A DNA stretch of 64,000 bases from Cyanobacteria bacterium RI_101 (GCA_016471375.1 WGLZ01000039.1:1-64000), one strand, 5' to 3'. Numbered from the stretch's first letter, positions 52,374-61,637 are shown. The notes: generated by a model not told the origin, from the letters alone. Translations and numbers: made by a program.

Positions 52374-54626
52374 ATGAACGTCGTCGCCCCTTGTCCTCAA
52401 CCGCTCAACGTTGCCCTCCCCCCGGAAATCCCCGCCCCGGATTTTGATATTAAGCTTCCCTCTTGGCTCAGGAGTTGTTTGCGGGCCAACAAACCCTCCG
52501 ACTGCTTAATTTGTCGGGCTTTTCGCTTTGCCCACGAACTGCATCGGGGGCAGACGCGGCGTTCGGGCGAGCCGTATATTATGCACCCGGTGGCGGTGGC
52601 CGGGTTGTTGCGGGATCTGGGGGGGGATGAAACCATGATTGCCGCCGGGTTTCTCCACGATGTGGTAGAGGATACGGAAGTCAAAATCGAGGAAATTGAA
52701 GCTCTCTTCGGCGCCGACGTGGCCCGCTTAGTAGAAGGAGTGACCAAACTCTCTAAGTTTAATTTTGAGAGCAAGACGGAGCACCAGGCGGAAAATTTCC
52801 GGCGTATGTTTCTGGCCATGGCCAAGGATATCCGGGTGATTGTGGTCAAGTTAGCCGACCGTCTCCACAACATGCGCACCCTAGAGGCGCTGGCGCCGGA
52901 GAAACAAAAACGCATCGCCCAGGAGACCCGAGAAATTTTCGCGCCCCTAGCGAACCGGTTAGGGATGTGGCGCTTTAAGTGGGAGTTGGAGGATTTGGCG
53001 TTTAAATATTTAGAGCCGGAGGATTATCGGCGCATTCAGGCGCTGGTGGCGGAAAAGCGAGGCGCGCGGGAGTCCCGTCTGGAGCACGTCAAAAAACTGC
53101 TGGGTCAGCGCCTCGCGGAGGCGGGAATTGAGAGCCACGAACTCCAGGGGCGTCCAAAACACCTCTACGGCATCTATCACAAGATGACGGCCCAACAGAA
53201 GGAATTCGCGGAGATTTACGATATCGCGGCGCTACGGATTATCGTCCGAGAAAAAGAAGAGTGTTACCGAGTCTTAGCCATTATCCACGACGCCTTTAAA
53301 CCCATTCCCAACCGTTTTAAGGACTACATCGGTCTGCCGAAAGCCAACCGCTATCAATCCCTCCACACCACCGTCGTGGGCTTAAACGGGCGGCCCCTAG
53401 AAGTGCAGATTCGCACGGAGGAAATGCACCAAATCGCCGAGTACGGCATCGCCGCCCACTGGAAATATAAGGAGACCGGCGGCTCGGAAAATACGGCGCT
53501 GACCACCAGCGACGAGAAATTTACCTGGTTGCGGCAACTGTTGGATTGGCAGAACGACCTCAAGGACGACCAGGAGTATGTGGAGCAACTGCGGGAAAAC
53601 CTCTTTGAGGACGACGTCTATGTCTTTACCCCCCAGGGAGACCTAATTGGTCTGGCCCAGGGCGCCACGCCGGTGGATTTCGCCTACCGCATCCATTCCG
53701 AAGTGGGGCATCACATGAAGGGCGCCCGCATTAACGGACAGTGGTCAGGGGTGGACACGGAATTGCAAAACGGCGACATCGTGGAAATTGTCACCCAAAA
53801 TAACGCCCATCCCAGCCTCGATTGGCTCAATTTCGCCGTCACCCCCAGCGCCCGTCATCGCATTCGCCAGTGGTTTAAGCGCTCGCGTCGAGACGAAAAT
53901 ATTCTGCGGGGTCGAGAGTTATTGGAAAAAGAGTTGGGGAAAAAGGGGCTAGAAAATAGTCTCAAATCCGCCCAGATGCAGGCGGTGGCGGAGCGTTGCA
54001 ATTATCAATCCGTGGAAGATCTTCTGGCCGGTTTGGGTTACGGAGAAATCACTCTAAATTTAGTGGTCAACCGTTGGCGGGAAATGACCATGAAGACCCA
54101 ACAAACGGAGGTCACCCTAACGGCTTCGCCGGTGGTGAGTCCCGCGCCGGCCGCTAAACCGGCCCCCAGCGCCGGCAGTTCCCCCATCGCCGGGGTGGAG
54201 GGTCTGCTATACCATATCGCCGGTTGTTGTCATCCCCTGCCGGGGGAATCCATTATCGGAGTCGTCAACCGCGGCGCTAAGGGCATTTCCATTCACCGTC
54301 AGGGTTGCCCCAATGTGGATCAGGTGGACGGCGAGCGCCTTATTCCCGTGCGCTGGAACGCCGCGGCCCAAAACGGCCACACCTATCCGGTGAGCATTAT
54401 CATCGAAGCCATCGACCGGGTGGGAATCTTAATGGAAATTTTGGCCCGCCTCAGCGAGGAAAAAATTAATGTCCGGGACGCCAGGGTGAAAACCTCCGTC
54501 GCTAAACCGGCGCTGATTAGTCTGGAACTGGAGATTCGGGATCACGCCCAACTGGAGGTGATTTTGACCAAAATTAAAAACATGAGCGATGTCCTAGCCC
54601 TGCGGCGGGTGAACGGGCTGGATTAG
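52374..54626 (+). CDS. spoT: Bifunctional (p)ppGpp synthetase/hydrolase
   Basis: Rel/SpoT makes and degrades the alarmone (p)ppGpp. The 750 residues have an intact HD hydrolase (His71, His95-Asp96, Glu99-Asp100 in GFLHDVVEDTEV), a synthetase (DIAALRIIVREKEECY, FKDYIGLPKANRYQSLHT), a TGS domain (VYVFTPQGDLIGLAQGATPV), a Cys-containing zinc-finger-like region (HIAGCCHPLPGESI) and a C-terminal ACT domain. Both activities are probably present. ATG at 52374; a 290-base leader precedes it. Confidence 0.95.
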   Translation: MNVVAPCPQPLNVALPPEIPAPDFDIKLPSWLRSCLRANKPSDCLICRAFRFAHELHRGQTRRSGEPYIMHPVAVAGLLRDLGGDETMIAAGFLHDVVEDTEVKIEEIEALFGADVARLVEGVTKLSKFNFESKTEHQAENFRRMFLAMAKDIRVIVVKLADRLHNMRTLEALAPEKQKRIAQETREIFAPLANRLGMWRFKWELEDLAFKYLEPEDYRRIQALVAEKRGARESRLEHVKKLLGQRLAEAGIESHELQGRPKHLYGIYHKMTAQQKEFAEIYDIAALRIIVREKEECYRVLAIIHDAFKPIPNRFKDYIGLPKANRYQSLHTTVVGLNGRPLEVQIRTEEMHQIAEYGIAAHWKYKETGGSENTALTTSDEKFTWLRQLLDWQNDLKDDQEYVEQLRENLFEDDVYVFTPQGDLIGLAQGATPVDFAYRIHSEVGHHMKGARINGQWSGVDTELQNGDIVEIVTQNNAHPSLDWLNFAVTPSARHRIRQWFKRSRRDENILRGRELLEKELGKKGLENSLKSAQMQAVAERCNYQSVEDLLAGLGYGEITLNLVVNRWREMTMKTQQTEVTLTASPVVSPAPAAKPAPSAGSSPIAGVEGLLYHIAGCCHPLPGESIIGVVNRGAKGISIHRQGCPNVDQVDGERLIPVRWNAAAQNGHTYPVSIIIEAIDRVGILMEILARLSEEKINVRDARVKTSVAKPALISLELEIRDHAQLEVILTKIKNMSDVLALRRVNGLD

Positions 54627-54640
54627 GTTACGGTTCCCCT

Positions 54641-55177
54641 TTAAACTGATTTCGGCGCCCCGACGCGCTTTTGTAAAGATTCTGCCCGGCGCTTGGCCGC
54701 TTTATTGTTTGGGTCGACGGCCAGCGCCGCCTGGTAGGTTTCCAGCGCCTTATTGGTCAGTTGCTTTTTCTCATAGACATTGCCCAGATTATTCAGCGCC
54801 ACCACATAGTTGGGGTTGAGTTTAATGGCGTCTTTGTAGTTGCGGATTGCCAATTCGTACTGCTCCTGGGTGTTATAAGCGAAACCAAGCGCGTTATGAA
54901 TCAGCGCCTGATTTTCCGGCTCAATCTCTTCTTTGCTCTTCAGCGCCTTTTGGAGCAAGTTAATGGACTGAACATAGAGTTTTTTGTCCAGGTAAATGCT
55001 TCCCAATTGATAATAATCCTGGGCGGCGCCTTTGCCGTCCTTAATCTTATTCTGAAGTTGACGATAGGTTTTATCGAGGCGGCGGGTTTTAATGATTTGG
55101 CGGAGGACAAAAACGCCGAGACCAGCTAAGAGAATTAATAAACCAGAGAGGTAAATAGCGGGTAAATAATCGTTCAT
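54641..55177 (-). CDS. ycf37: Ycf37-like TPR protein (photosystem I assembly)
   Basis: The 178-residue protein has one N-terminal membrane segment (YLPAIYLSGLLILLAGLGVF) and three TPR units (about 50-165), including ALIHNALGFAYNTQEQYELA and VVALNNLGNVYEKKQLTNKA. Length and order match Ycf37, which helps assemble photosystem I. It is convergent with rel/spoT (14-base gap). Confidence 0.85.
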   Translation of the reverse strand: MNDYLPAIYLSGLLILLAGLGVFVLRQIIKTRRLDKTYRQLQNKIKDGKGAAQDYYQLGSIYLDKKLYVQSINLLQKALKSKEEIEPENQALIHNALGFAYNTQEQYELAIRNYKDAIKLNPNYVVALNNLGNVYEKKQLTNKALETYQAALAVDPNNKAAKRRAESLQKRVGAPKSV

Positions 55178-55202
55178 AAGTAAAAGAATTTAAAACATTA
55201 AC

Positions 55203-55382
55203 TCAGACTAATCAATAAAATCGCATCCACGTAAAAACTGTAGTTTAACTCCCCCTCTTGGGAGGGGGCTGGGGGGTGGGTTCAGCCTTGAGACTAACCA
55301 ACCCCTAACCCCTCCGAGGGAGGGGAACCGGAAACTTCGAATTTTAAGTTAGACGCAGTTTAACAGACTAATCAATTAAAAT
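55203..55382. repeat. Palindromic element flanked by an imperfect direct repeat of the Anbu gene end
   Basis: CAGACTAATCAATAAAAT begins at 55204 and CAGACTAATCAATTAAAAT at 55364; the second covers the last codons and stop of the Anbu gene. Between them lie CTCCCCCTCTTGGGAGGGGG (about 55249-55268) and CCCCTAACCCCTCCGAGGGA, a variant of the C-rich/G-rich repeat. The repeat could be a duplication made on insertion. Confidence 0.7.
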
Positions 55383-56135
55383 TTGTTCCCCGGAATCCAG
55401 TTGCTCAGCCTCCCATTCTACATTAGGCATGGACTCAAAGGCGTGGCGAACATAAGATTCCCATTGCCCCCGCATTTTCGCCAGGTAGGGATCGCCCAGG
55501 CGCAGGGTAAGTTTATGGCGCACCGTTAAGCTGTCCGCTTCGTACATGACTAAATTAATCGGCGGCCCCACGGAAATATTGGATTTCATGGTGGAATCAA
55601 TGGAAAGTAGGGCGCACTTAGCCATCGCCTCTAGGGGCGTGTCGTAGGTAATGGTTCGGTCTAGGAGGGGCTTCCCGTATTTCGTTTCGCCGATTTGTAA
55701 AAAAGGCGTTTCTTTGGTGGCTTGAATATAGTTGCCCTGGGGATAAATGAGGTAAAGCTGCGGCTCTTCCCCCAAAATTTGTCCCCCGAGGAGAAAATTA
55801 CACTGGTAATCAATACTGTCTTTTTCCAACCAGAGTCGGTCTCGCTCCTGACACTGACGAATTTTAACCCCGATGTACTCGGCTAGGTCATACATGGAGC
55901 CTAAACGATGGAGACTATCTCCCTCCTCCGCCCGCAGGTCTCGACGGATTTGGTGGATCACGCCCTGACTCATAGAAAGATTCCCGGAAGTGCAAAGGAG
56001 AATCACCCGTTCTCCGGCCAGAGAAAAATCAAAGAGCTTGCGATAGGCGGAAATATAATCGACCCCGGCGTTGGTGCGGGAATCGGCGCCCATCACGATG
56101 CCAAAACGGTTAATCAGTCCTAAACAGTAGGTCAT
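55368..56135 (-). CDS. Anbu-type bacterial proteasome-like peptidase
   Basis: The 255-residue protein starts MTYCLGLINRFGIVMGADSR, with Thr2 as the likely N-terminal nucleophile after removal of Met, and Asp and Lys of the Ntn-hydrolase fold (MGADSRTNAG, SAYRKLF). Anbu proteins form a spiral of proteasome-beta-like subunits; their substrates are unclear. ATG at 56135 gives the Thr; the frame opens seven codons earlier but would bury it. It lies 29 bases downstream of the NlpC/P60 gene on the same strand; the usual alpha-E/ATP-grasp/transglutaminase partners are absent. Confidence 0.9.
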   Translation of the reverse strand: MTYCLGLINRFGIVMGADSRTNAGVDYISAYRKLFDFSLAGERVILLCTSGNLSMSQGVIHQIRRDLRAEEGDSLHRLGSMYDLAEYIGVKIRQCQERDRLWLEKDSIDYQCNFLLGGQILGEEPQLYLIYPQGNYIQATKETPFLQIGETKYGKPLLDRTITYDTPLEAMAKCALLSIDSTMKSNISVGPPINLVMYEADSLTVRHKLTLRLGDPYLAKMRGQWESYVRHAFESMPNVEWEAEQLDSGEQILID

Positions 56136-56164
56136 AGCGCCGGAAAATAACACCAAATTAAGCC

Positions 56165-56878
56165 CTAATTGAGGGTATCACCAAGCGCCGCCCGACTTCG
56201 ATAACTCGACTCCACCCGGCCGCAACTCCAATAGCGAGCGCCGTAGGCTCGACTGACCGGATCGTCGGAGGGATTCAGGGTATCGACGCCAATGCCATTG
56301 CGCCCCATGGTCGTCCCGGAACTGTGGAGGTAGCGCCCCTCTCCGAGGTAAACGCCCACATGATCCACCTTTTCCGTCCCAAAAAAAATCAAGTCCCCCG
56401 GTTGTAAGTCTCTACGAGAAACCCGGCGGGTAAACATTTCCTGTTGGTAGGAGTCCCGAGGGAGCCAAATCCCCGCGGAGGCGAAGGCCGCCTGGGTTAA
56501 CCCGGAGCAATCGTAGTTGGGGCCGATATTCCCCCCCCAGAGGTAGGTGTTGGCTCTCCCGGCGGCTTCTTGCAGGTAGTCGAGAACTTGGGGTAAACGG
56601 GCCTCAATCTCTCGGCGGTCTAAACCGGCGCTCTGGTAGGGCGTCGGCGCCGGCGCCAGCGCCGCTAATCGGCTCAGGGGCAACCAAGCCCGGTAGTCGT
56701 CCTCCAGTTGCCAGACTAAAAGCGCCATTTCCGCGACTGTCGTTGTGGGGATGACATAGCGTCCCTGGGCGGCTTGACTGGCTAAACTCGGCCCCGAAGG
56801 GCTAGCCCATAAATCGAGATTCTCCAGGACAAGATATTGCTCCGTGGGAGAAGGCGGTAACAGCGAAGCTTCCGTCAT
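56165..56878 (-). CDS. NlpC/P60 (C40) peptidoglycan endopeptidase
   Basis: The 237 residues have an SH3b-like N-terminal domain (about 15-80) and a C-terminal NlpC/P60 domain with Cys124 (NYDCSGLTQ), His173 (DHVGVYLG) and His185 (RYLHSSGT). Family knowledge: the cyanobacterial relative AvPCP cleaves the gamma-D-Glu-diamino-acid bond of free cell-wall tripeptides. There is no clear signal peptide, so it may be a cytosolic recycling enzyme. Followed 29 bases later by the Anbu gene. Confidence 0.92.
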   Translation of the reverse strand: MTEASLLPPSPTEQYLVLENLDLWASPSGPSLASQAAQGRYVIPTTTVAEMALLVWQLEDDYRAWLPLSRLAALAPAPTPYQSAGLDRREIEARLPQVLDYLQEAAGRANTYLWGGNIGPNYDCSGLTQAAFASAGIWLPRDSYQQEMFTRRVSRRDLQPGDLIFFGTEKVDHVGVYLGEGRYLHSSGTTMGRNGIGVDTLNPSDDPVSRAYGARYWSCGRVESSYRSRAALGDTLN

Positions 56879-57003
56879 GTCCTTAAAACCTTGAAGTTTT
56901 CGTCTTTGTCAGCTTCAGCAAAGTCCCCTCTGCCGACCTGGCTAGCCCACCGCCGGGAAACTGGCGTTTGTTCCCGCTGCGATTTAAGCTTAACCCAACG
57001 GGT

Positions 57004-57237
57004 CTAGGGAAGGACAGCCCAAGCCTTGAGGATAATCTCTTGGAGCCAGCGCCGTTGAACGCCGTCCAAAAGCGCGTCCTCCGCCATGACTTCGGCGCTG
57101 AGGTCTTCTAGACTTTGCCCCTGACGCTTAGCCAAACCAACCACCCCGGCGATAGCCACGGCCAAAAGTTCTTCGCTCACTGGAAAACGGCGCAGGGCGG
57201 AGACTTCTTCGGGACTTCTAGGGATGGCGTGTTGCAT
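57004..57237 (-). CDS. Small conserved protein, function unknown
   Basis: The 77-residue protein reads MQHAIPRSPEEVSALRRFPV then ELLAVAIAGVVGLAKRQGQS and AEDALLDGVQRRWLQEIILK. It is helical, acidic in the middle, and has no membrane span or known domain. Similar small proteins occur in other cyanobacteria. It is divergent from the cruA-like gene. Confidence 0.6.
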   Translation of the reverse strand: MQHAIPRSPEEVSALRRFPVSEELLAVAIAGVVGLAKRQGQSLEDLSAEVMAEDALLDGVQRRWLQEIILKAWAVLP

Positions 57238-57360
57238 GAATTTCGGGCTTTAGCTAAGCTCTCAAAATGAATTAGAGTTATATGGTAACGGATACGTAAT
57301 CCAGTGGCGTCCGTAGATTCCCTCTATTTTTGCCAGTCTGGTTCATCACTAATCCCTCAA

Positions 57361-59361
57361 ATGCGCGAAATTCTTTACCTAGAAGTTCCCACCCCCGATA
57401 CCGCCGGGGTTTGCCGTTGGTTGCAGACGGATTGGTCGGCGCCGTTGGGTCAAGGGGTGGAGAAAAGATTGACGCCTCAGGGGATTCTTCTCGCTTGTCC
57501 AGGAGATCGCGCCTCCGCCCTCTCGGTCTTTGTCTGGTCTCTGCAACGCACCACCTATCTCAAAGTCTTTCGTTGGGGAGAGCGCCGATTTCCCCAAGAA
57601 AATCAATGGGTTCAGTTCCTCAAAAACGCCGTTAATCAAGCCTTTCCGCCCCATTACCCGGCGCCGCCCCAGATTGACCTCTCCGGGCAAAATATTTTCC
57701 AAGCCCTGGCGCCCCATTACCCCCAGACGGCGAGATTTTTCCAGCGTTTCCCAGAAGGGGAGCGGGATCTGCGACGGGTCTATTGGTGGGAGCGTCGCTG
57801 GCGAGAGGGGGTTGAAAATCCCCAAACTCCGCCCCAGACGCTAAAAATCCAGCCCTACCCCAGCGCCGAGCCGACGGATTACGATTTGATCTACATTGGC
57901 GGCGCTTTGGGGGTGATCCACGCCGCGGTTATGGCCCGTTTAGGTTATCGGGTTTTACTGATCGAGCGCTTGCCTTTCGGACGGATGAATCGAGAATGGA
58001 ATATTTCCCGAGACGAGTTCCAGCGCCTCGTCGATTTAGGGCTATTTACCCTGGCGGAATTTGAGGACTTGATCGCCCGGGAGTACCAGGACGGCTTCAA
58101 TAAGTTTTTCGACGCCAATAATCCGCCCCGCCTTAAAGCGAAAGTGCTCCATACCCCCCGAGTCTTAAACATCGCCCTGGATTCCGCTCAACTGCTAGAA
58201 CGGTGCGGGGAAAAATTACGGGCGGCGGGGGGCGAGATTTGGGAAGAGCGAGAGTTTAAGCAAGCCATTGTCCATTCAAACCAAATTCGGGTGGAGGTTC
58301 TGGATTTACACTCCGGGGAAACCTTAACCGCCGGGGGTCGCCTGCTGGTGGACGCCATGGGCACCGCCTCCCCCATCGCCTGGCAATTAAACGGCTCCCG
58401 GGCCTTTAGTAGCGTTTGCCCCACCGTCGGCGCCGTCATTGAAGGGTTAGATCCCCAGGTTTGGAACCCCGAGTACGGGGACGTCCTCAACTCCCACGGA
58501 GATATCTCCAGGGGACGGCAGTTGATTTGGGAATTATTTCCGGGGAAAGGGCGGGAGTTAACGGTTTACCTGTTTCACTATCATCAGGTTCACCCCCGGA
58601 ATCCCGGCTCCTTGCTGGAAATGTACGAGGATTTTTTCACCATTCTGCCGGAATATCGGCGCTGCGACCTGGAGCGCCTTACCTGGAAAAAGCCCACCTT
58701 TGGTTACATTCCGGGGCACTTTAGCGTCTCGGCCCAGGACCGGCGGGTGGCCTACGACCGGGTCTTAGCCATTGGCGACGCGGCTTCTTTGCAATCGCCC
58801 CTGGTCTTTACCGGTTTTGGCTCCTTGGTGCGCAATTTAGGGCGCCTGACGGAATTATTAGATACGGCGCTCCGCCGGGATCTTCTGCAAGGAGAAGACT
58901 TAGACGCCATTCGGGCCTACCAGAGCAACATCGCCGTCACCTGGCTCTTTTCCAAGGGGATGATGGTGCCCACGGGACAAACCTTGCCGCCTCAACGGAT
59001 TAACGCCATGCTCAACACCTTCTTTGGTTTGCTGGCGGACTCTCCCCCGGAAGTGGCGGACACCTTTATCAAAGACCGAACGACCTGGGCGCTTTTCTCC
59101 CGGCTGGCGCTTAAGGCCGCCCGCCTTAATCCCCGTCTGCTCCTCTGGATTTGGCAGATGGCGGGAACTAAAGATTTAATCGCCTGGCTGGGGATTTATT
59201 TTGAATTTAGTCGGGAGGCGTTGCTTCAAACTCTTTTTCGGGGTTGGTTTCCCCAATGGCTCCAGGGCGCTCGTCCCTGGTTAGAAAGCCGCTCCCCTCG
59301 CCTCTGGCTCCAACTCTTGAGTTGGCGCTATCGCCTGCTAGCGCCGAGTCCGGGAAAATAA
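57361..59361 (+). CDS. cruA: CruA/CruP-family lycopene cyclase (FAD)
   Basis: The 666-residue protein has the FAD motif IYIGGALGVIHAAVMARLGY, LLIERLPFGRMNREWNIS, VDAMGTASPIAWQLNG and LAIGDAASLQSPLVFTGFGS, the pattern of the CruA/CruP lycopene cyclases. Its length fits CruA more than CruP, but the two are related and the assignment is inference. Lycopene cyclases make the rings of beta-carotene. ATG at 57361 was chosen over GTG at 57304. Confidence 0.78.
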   Translation: MREILYLEVPTPDTAGVCRWLQTDWSAPLGQGVEKRLTPQGILLACPGDRASALSVFVWSLQRTTYLKVFRWGERRFPQENQWVQFLKNAVNQAFPPHYPAPPQIDLSGQNIFQALAPHYPQTARFFQRFPEGERDLRRVYWWERRWREGVENPQTPPQTLKIQPYPSAEPTDYDLIYIGGALGVIHAAVMARLGYRVLLIERLPFGRMNREWNISRDEFQRLVDLGLFTLAEFEDLIAREYQDGFNKFFDANNPPRLKAKVLHTPRVLNIALDSAQLLERCGEKLRAAGGEIWEEREFKQAIVHSNQIRVEVLDLHSGETLTAGGRLLVDAMGTASPIAWQLNGSRAFSSVCPTVGAVIEGLDPQVWNPEYGDVLNSHGDISRGRQLIWELFPGKGRELTVYLFHYHQVHPRNPGSLLEMYEDFFTILPEYRRCDLERLTWKKPTFGYIPGHFSVSAQDRRVAYDRVLAIGDAASLQSPLVFTGFGSLVRNLGRLTELLDTALRRDLLQGEDLDAIRAYQSNIAVTWLFSKGMMVPTGQTLPPQRINAMLNTFFGLLADSPPEVADTFIKDRTTWALFSRLALKAARLNPRLLLWIWQMAGTKDLIAWLGIYFEFSREALLQTLFRGWFPQWLQGARPWLESRSPRLWLQLLSWRYRLLAPSPGK

Positions 59362-59465
59362 TCGGCGCCGGGGATGAAAGCTAAAATTCCTTGTTAAGCT
59401 AGGGTAAGCGGCGCTCCCCGACGAGCTTTTCCTCCCCCTGTCCCCCACCCAAGGAAGTCCTCCCC

Positions 59466-59732
59466 GTGTTGCAGTTAATCTATATTTTGGCCTTTACCGT
59501 CATCGCCTTTTTGGCGGTGAGCAATCTGATTCGCAGTCTCATTTCCGTCAGTTTCGGCGCTCAGCGCCCTCTTCGGCGCCCGCCCCAGAACGTCCATCCC
59601 GAACTCTTTGACGCCGATGGGGAACCCATTAACGAACCCCTACTGGTCATGCGCTCGGTGAATGTGGAGCAAGCCCGCCAACAGTTGGACGCCCTCTACG
59701 AAGCCTCCCCCAGCGGCGACGACGACCGTTAA
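59466..59732 (+). CDS. DUF2973 small membrane protein
   Basis: The 88-residue protein has an N-terminal membrane segment (LIYILAFTVIAFLAVSNLI) and the conserved ending HPELFDADGEPINEPLLVMR, VEQARQQLDALYEASP of DUF2973, a cyanobacterial family of unknown function. GTG start at 59466. It is followed 21 bases later by hypB. Confidence 0.8.
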   Translation: MLQLIYILAFTVIAFLAVSNLIRSLISVSFGAQRPLRRPPQNVHPELFDADGEPINEPLLVMRSVNVEQARQQLDALYEASPSGDDDR

Positions 59733-59753
59733 CCTTTCCCCGGATTGTCTGCT

Positions 59754-60569
59754 ATGTGCCAAACCTGCGGTTGCGCCCTTCAAGTCCAGAGCCACGACCA
59801 TCCCCATCCCCATGAGCACGACCACGACCATGACCATGACAGCGGGGATCATGGCCATTTACCGACTCTGGATCTTCTCGACCCCCTCGCCGCCAGTCGG
59901 CGCCTAGCTTTAGGACAAGCCTTGTTAAATAAGAACGATCGTTTGGCGGAACGGAATCGGGGCTACTTTGAAGCCAAGGGGGTCTTGGCGCTCAATCTCC
60001 TCTCTTCCCCCGGCTCGGGCAAAACTAGTATTATTGAGCGAACGCTCCGGGATTTAGAGGGAACCTTGAAGGCTGGGGTGATTGTGGGGGATCTGGCTAC
60101 CGACCGGGACGCCCAACGGATTCAACAAACCGGCGCCCAGGCGGTGCAGATTACCACGGGGACAGTCTGCCATCTGGAGGCGGAGATGGTGGCCGGGGCG
60201 GTAAAACAATTAGATTTTACCGATTTAAATTTGCTAATTATTGAAAACGTGGGCAATCTCGTTTGTCCGGCGGACTACGATCTCGGGGAGCGGTTACGAG
60301 TGGTGTTGCTTTCCGTCACCGAAGGGGAGGATAAACCCCTCAAATATCCGGGGATGTTTAAATCGGCCCAAATCATTTTGCTCAATAAAATCGACATCGC
60401 CGAGGCCGTGGGTTTTGACTTGGCCCTAGCTTTGCAGACCCTAAGGGAAGTGGCGCCCCAAGCCCAAATTTTTCAAGTTTCCGCCCGCACCGGGGCGGGC
60501 ATGGACGCTTGGTACGCGTATCTCCAGTCCCAAATATCGGCGCTGGGGGGGAGCGGGTTGAATTTTTGA
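59754..60569 (+). CDS. hypB: Hydrogenase nickel incorporation GTPase HypB
   Basis: HypB inserts nickel into [NiFe]-hydrogenase using GTP. The 271 residues have an N-terminal CxxCGC motif ([10 protein letters not shown]), a His-rich stretch (about 14-35) for nickel storage, Walker A in LSSPGSGKT (about 83-91), and [20 protein letters not shown] at 59754 was chosen over an upstream TTG at 59745. No other hyp or hydrogenase gene is nearby, unusual for HypB. Confidence 0.95.
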   Translation: MCQTCGCALQVQSHDHPHPHEHDHDHDHDSGDHGHLPTLDLLDPLAASRRLALGQALLNKNDRLAERNRGYFEAKGVLALNLLSSPGSGKTSIIERTLRDLEGTLKAGVIVGDLATDRDAQRIQQTGAQAVQITTGTVCHLEAEMVAGAVKQLDFTDLNLLIIENVGNLVCPADYDLGERLRVVLLSVTEGEDKPLKYPGMFKSAQIILLNKIDIAEAVGFDLALALQTLREVAPQAQIFQVSARTGAGMDAWYAYLQSQISALGGSGLNF

Positions 60570-60614
60570 GGCTAGTCAACAGTTGACGGTTTGCTCATGA
60601 GGAGGATTTAACAG

Positions 60615-61229
60615 ATGACCATCGCCCTCAACCGAGAAGTCATTTATCCCGATAGTGATGGACAACTCATGGCGGACAATACGGAACAATTTCAGTGGAT
60701 TGTATTACTGAAAGAAAATCTAGAGTGTCTTTTCGCCAAACGCGCCGATGTGTTCGTGGGGGGAGACTTGCTGTGGTATCCGGCGGAAGGTCAACCTGAG
60801 ATCCGAGTGGCGCCGAATGTGATGGTCGTTTTTGGAAGACCGAAGGGGAAACGGGGATCTTACCGCCAGTGGCAGGAAAATCAGCAACCGCCCCAGGTGG
60901 TCTTTGAGATTTTGTCGCCGGGGAACACCCTCAAGGAAATGACTAAAAAATTGCAATTCTATGACCGCCATGGCGTGGAAGAGTACTATATTTATAGTCC
61001 CAGTCAGAATGAGTTAACCGGACTAGAGCGCCAGAGCGGAGAGTTGACGGTGATTGAGGACATGGCAAGCTGGGTCAGTCCTCGCCTCGGTATTCGCTTT
61101 GAGCTAACGGCTGAAACCTTGCGGGTCTATTATCCCGATGGACGGCGCTTTCTCTCGACGGTGGAGTTGGCGGAAGCCGAGAATCGGCGTCTAAGAGCGT
61201 TACTGAAGGAAGCGGGGATCGAGTTTTAG
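60615..61229 (+). CDS. Uma2-family (DUF820) protein, copy 2
   Basis: The 204-residue protein has the Uma2 core: IRVAPNVMVVFGRPKG, QVVFEILSPGNTLKE, KKLQFYDRHGVEEYYIYSPS. The first acidic residue is Asn68 (AAT at 60816-60818), where the copy at 30990-31715 and most members have Asp, so nuclease activity may be lost. The coiled-coil C-terminus is short. GAGGA precedes the ATG at 60615. Confidence 0.86.
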   Translation: MTIALNREVIYPDSDGQLMADNTEQFQWIVLLKENLECLFAKRADVFVGGDLLWYPAEGQPEIRVAPNVMVVFGRPKGKRGSYRQWQENQQPPQVVFEILSPGNTLKEMTKKLQFYDRHGVEEYYIYSPSQNELTGLERQSGELTVIEDMASWVSPRLGIRFELTAETLRVYYPDGRRFLSTVELAEAENRRLRALLKEAGIEF

Positions 61230-61314
61230 GATCTAGGCGCTGGCGGGTAAACCGTTCAATTCAACTGAGCTTATCGAAGCATAGGGGGGCAGATCGACCC
61301 TGGTTAAATAGCTT

Positions 61315-61611
61315 TTAACGGGCCGAACGGAGCCAGAGCCAGACTCGAAACCAGGGGATTTGCCCTAAAAACAGCAGAATTTGCCACCGGCGCCGAAGCT
61401 GGCGGGAAGAGAGACGACCCGTCTGGGCGGCGCTTTTAAAGCGGTAGAGACGACCTGGCGCCGCGCCTAAAATCCGCCGGGAGCACCGCTCCAACTTCGC
61501 TAAACGGCGAGCGAGGCGCTGGAGGCGACGACGTCCCAGCCATAACTGCGCGGCAAGATAACAGTTCAGCGCCGCGAGAGCCAGATTAAAACAGATGACG
61601 AAGAGGAGCAT
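61315..61611 (-). CDS. Small basic membrane protein, unknown
   Basis: The 98-residue protein has one N-terminal membrane segment (FVICFNLALAALNCYLAAQL) and a very basic rest (RRRLQRLARRLAKLE, SSRQLRRRWQ). No domain was recognised. It lies just upstream (on the other strand) of tRNA-Ala. Confidence 0.55.
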   Translation of the reverse strand: MLLFVICFNLALAALNCYLAAQLWLGRRRLQRLARRLAKLERCSRRILGAAPGRLYRFKSAAQTGRLSSRQLRRRWQILLFLGQIPWFRVWLWLRSAR

Positions 61612-61637
61612 GGGATGCTATGATGGGAACCCGTTAC

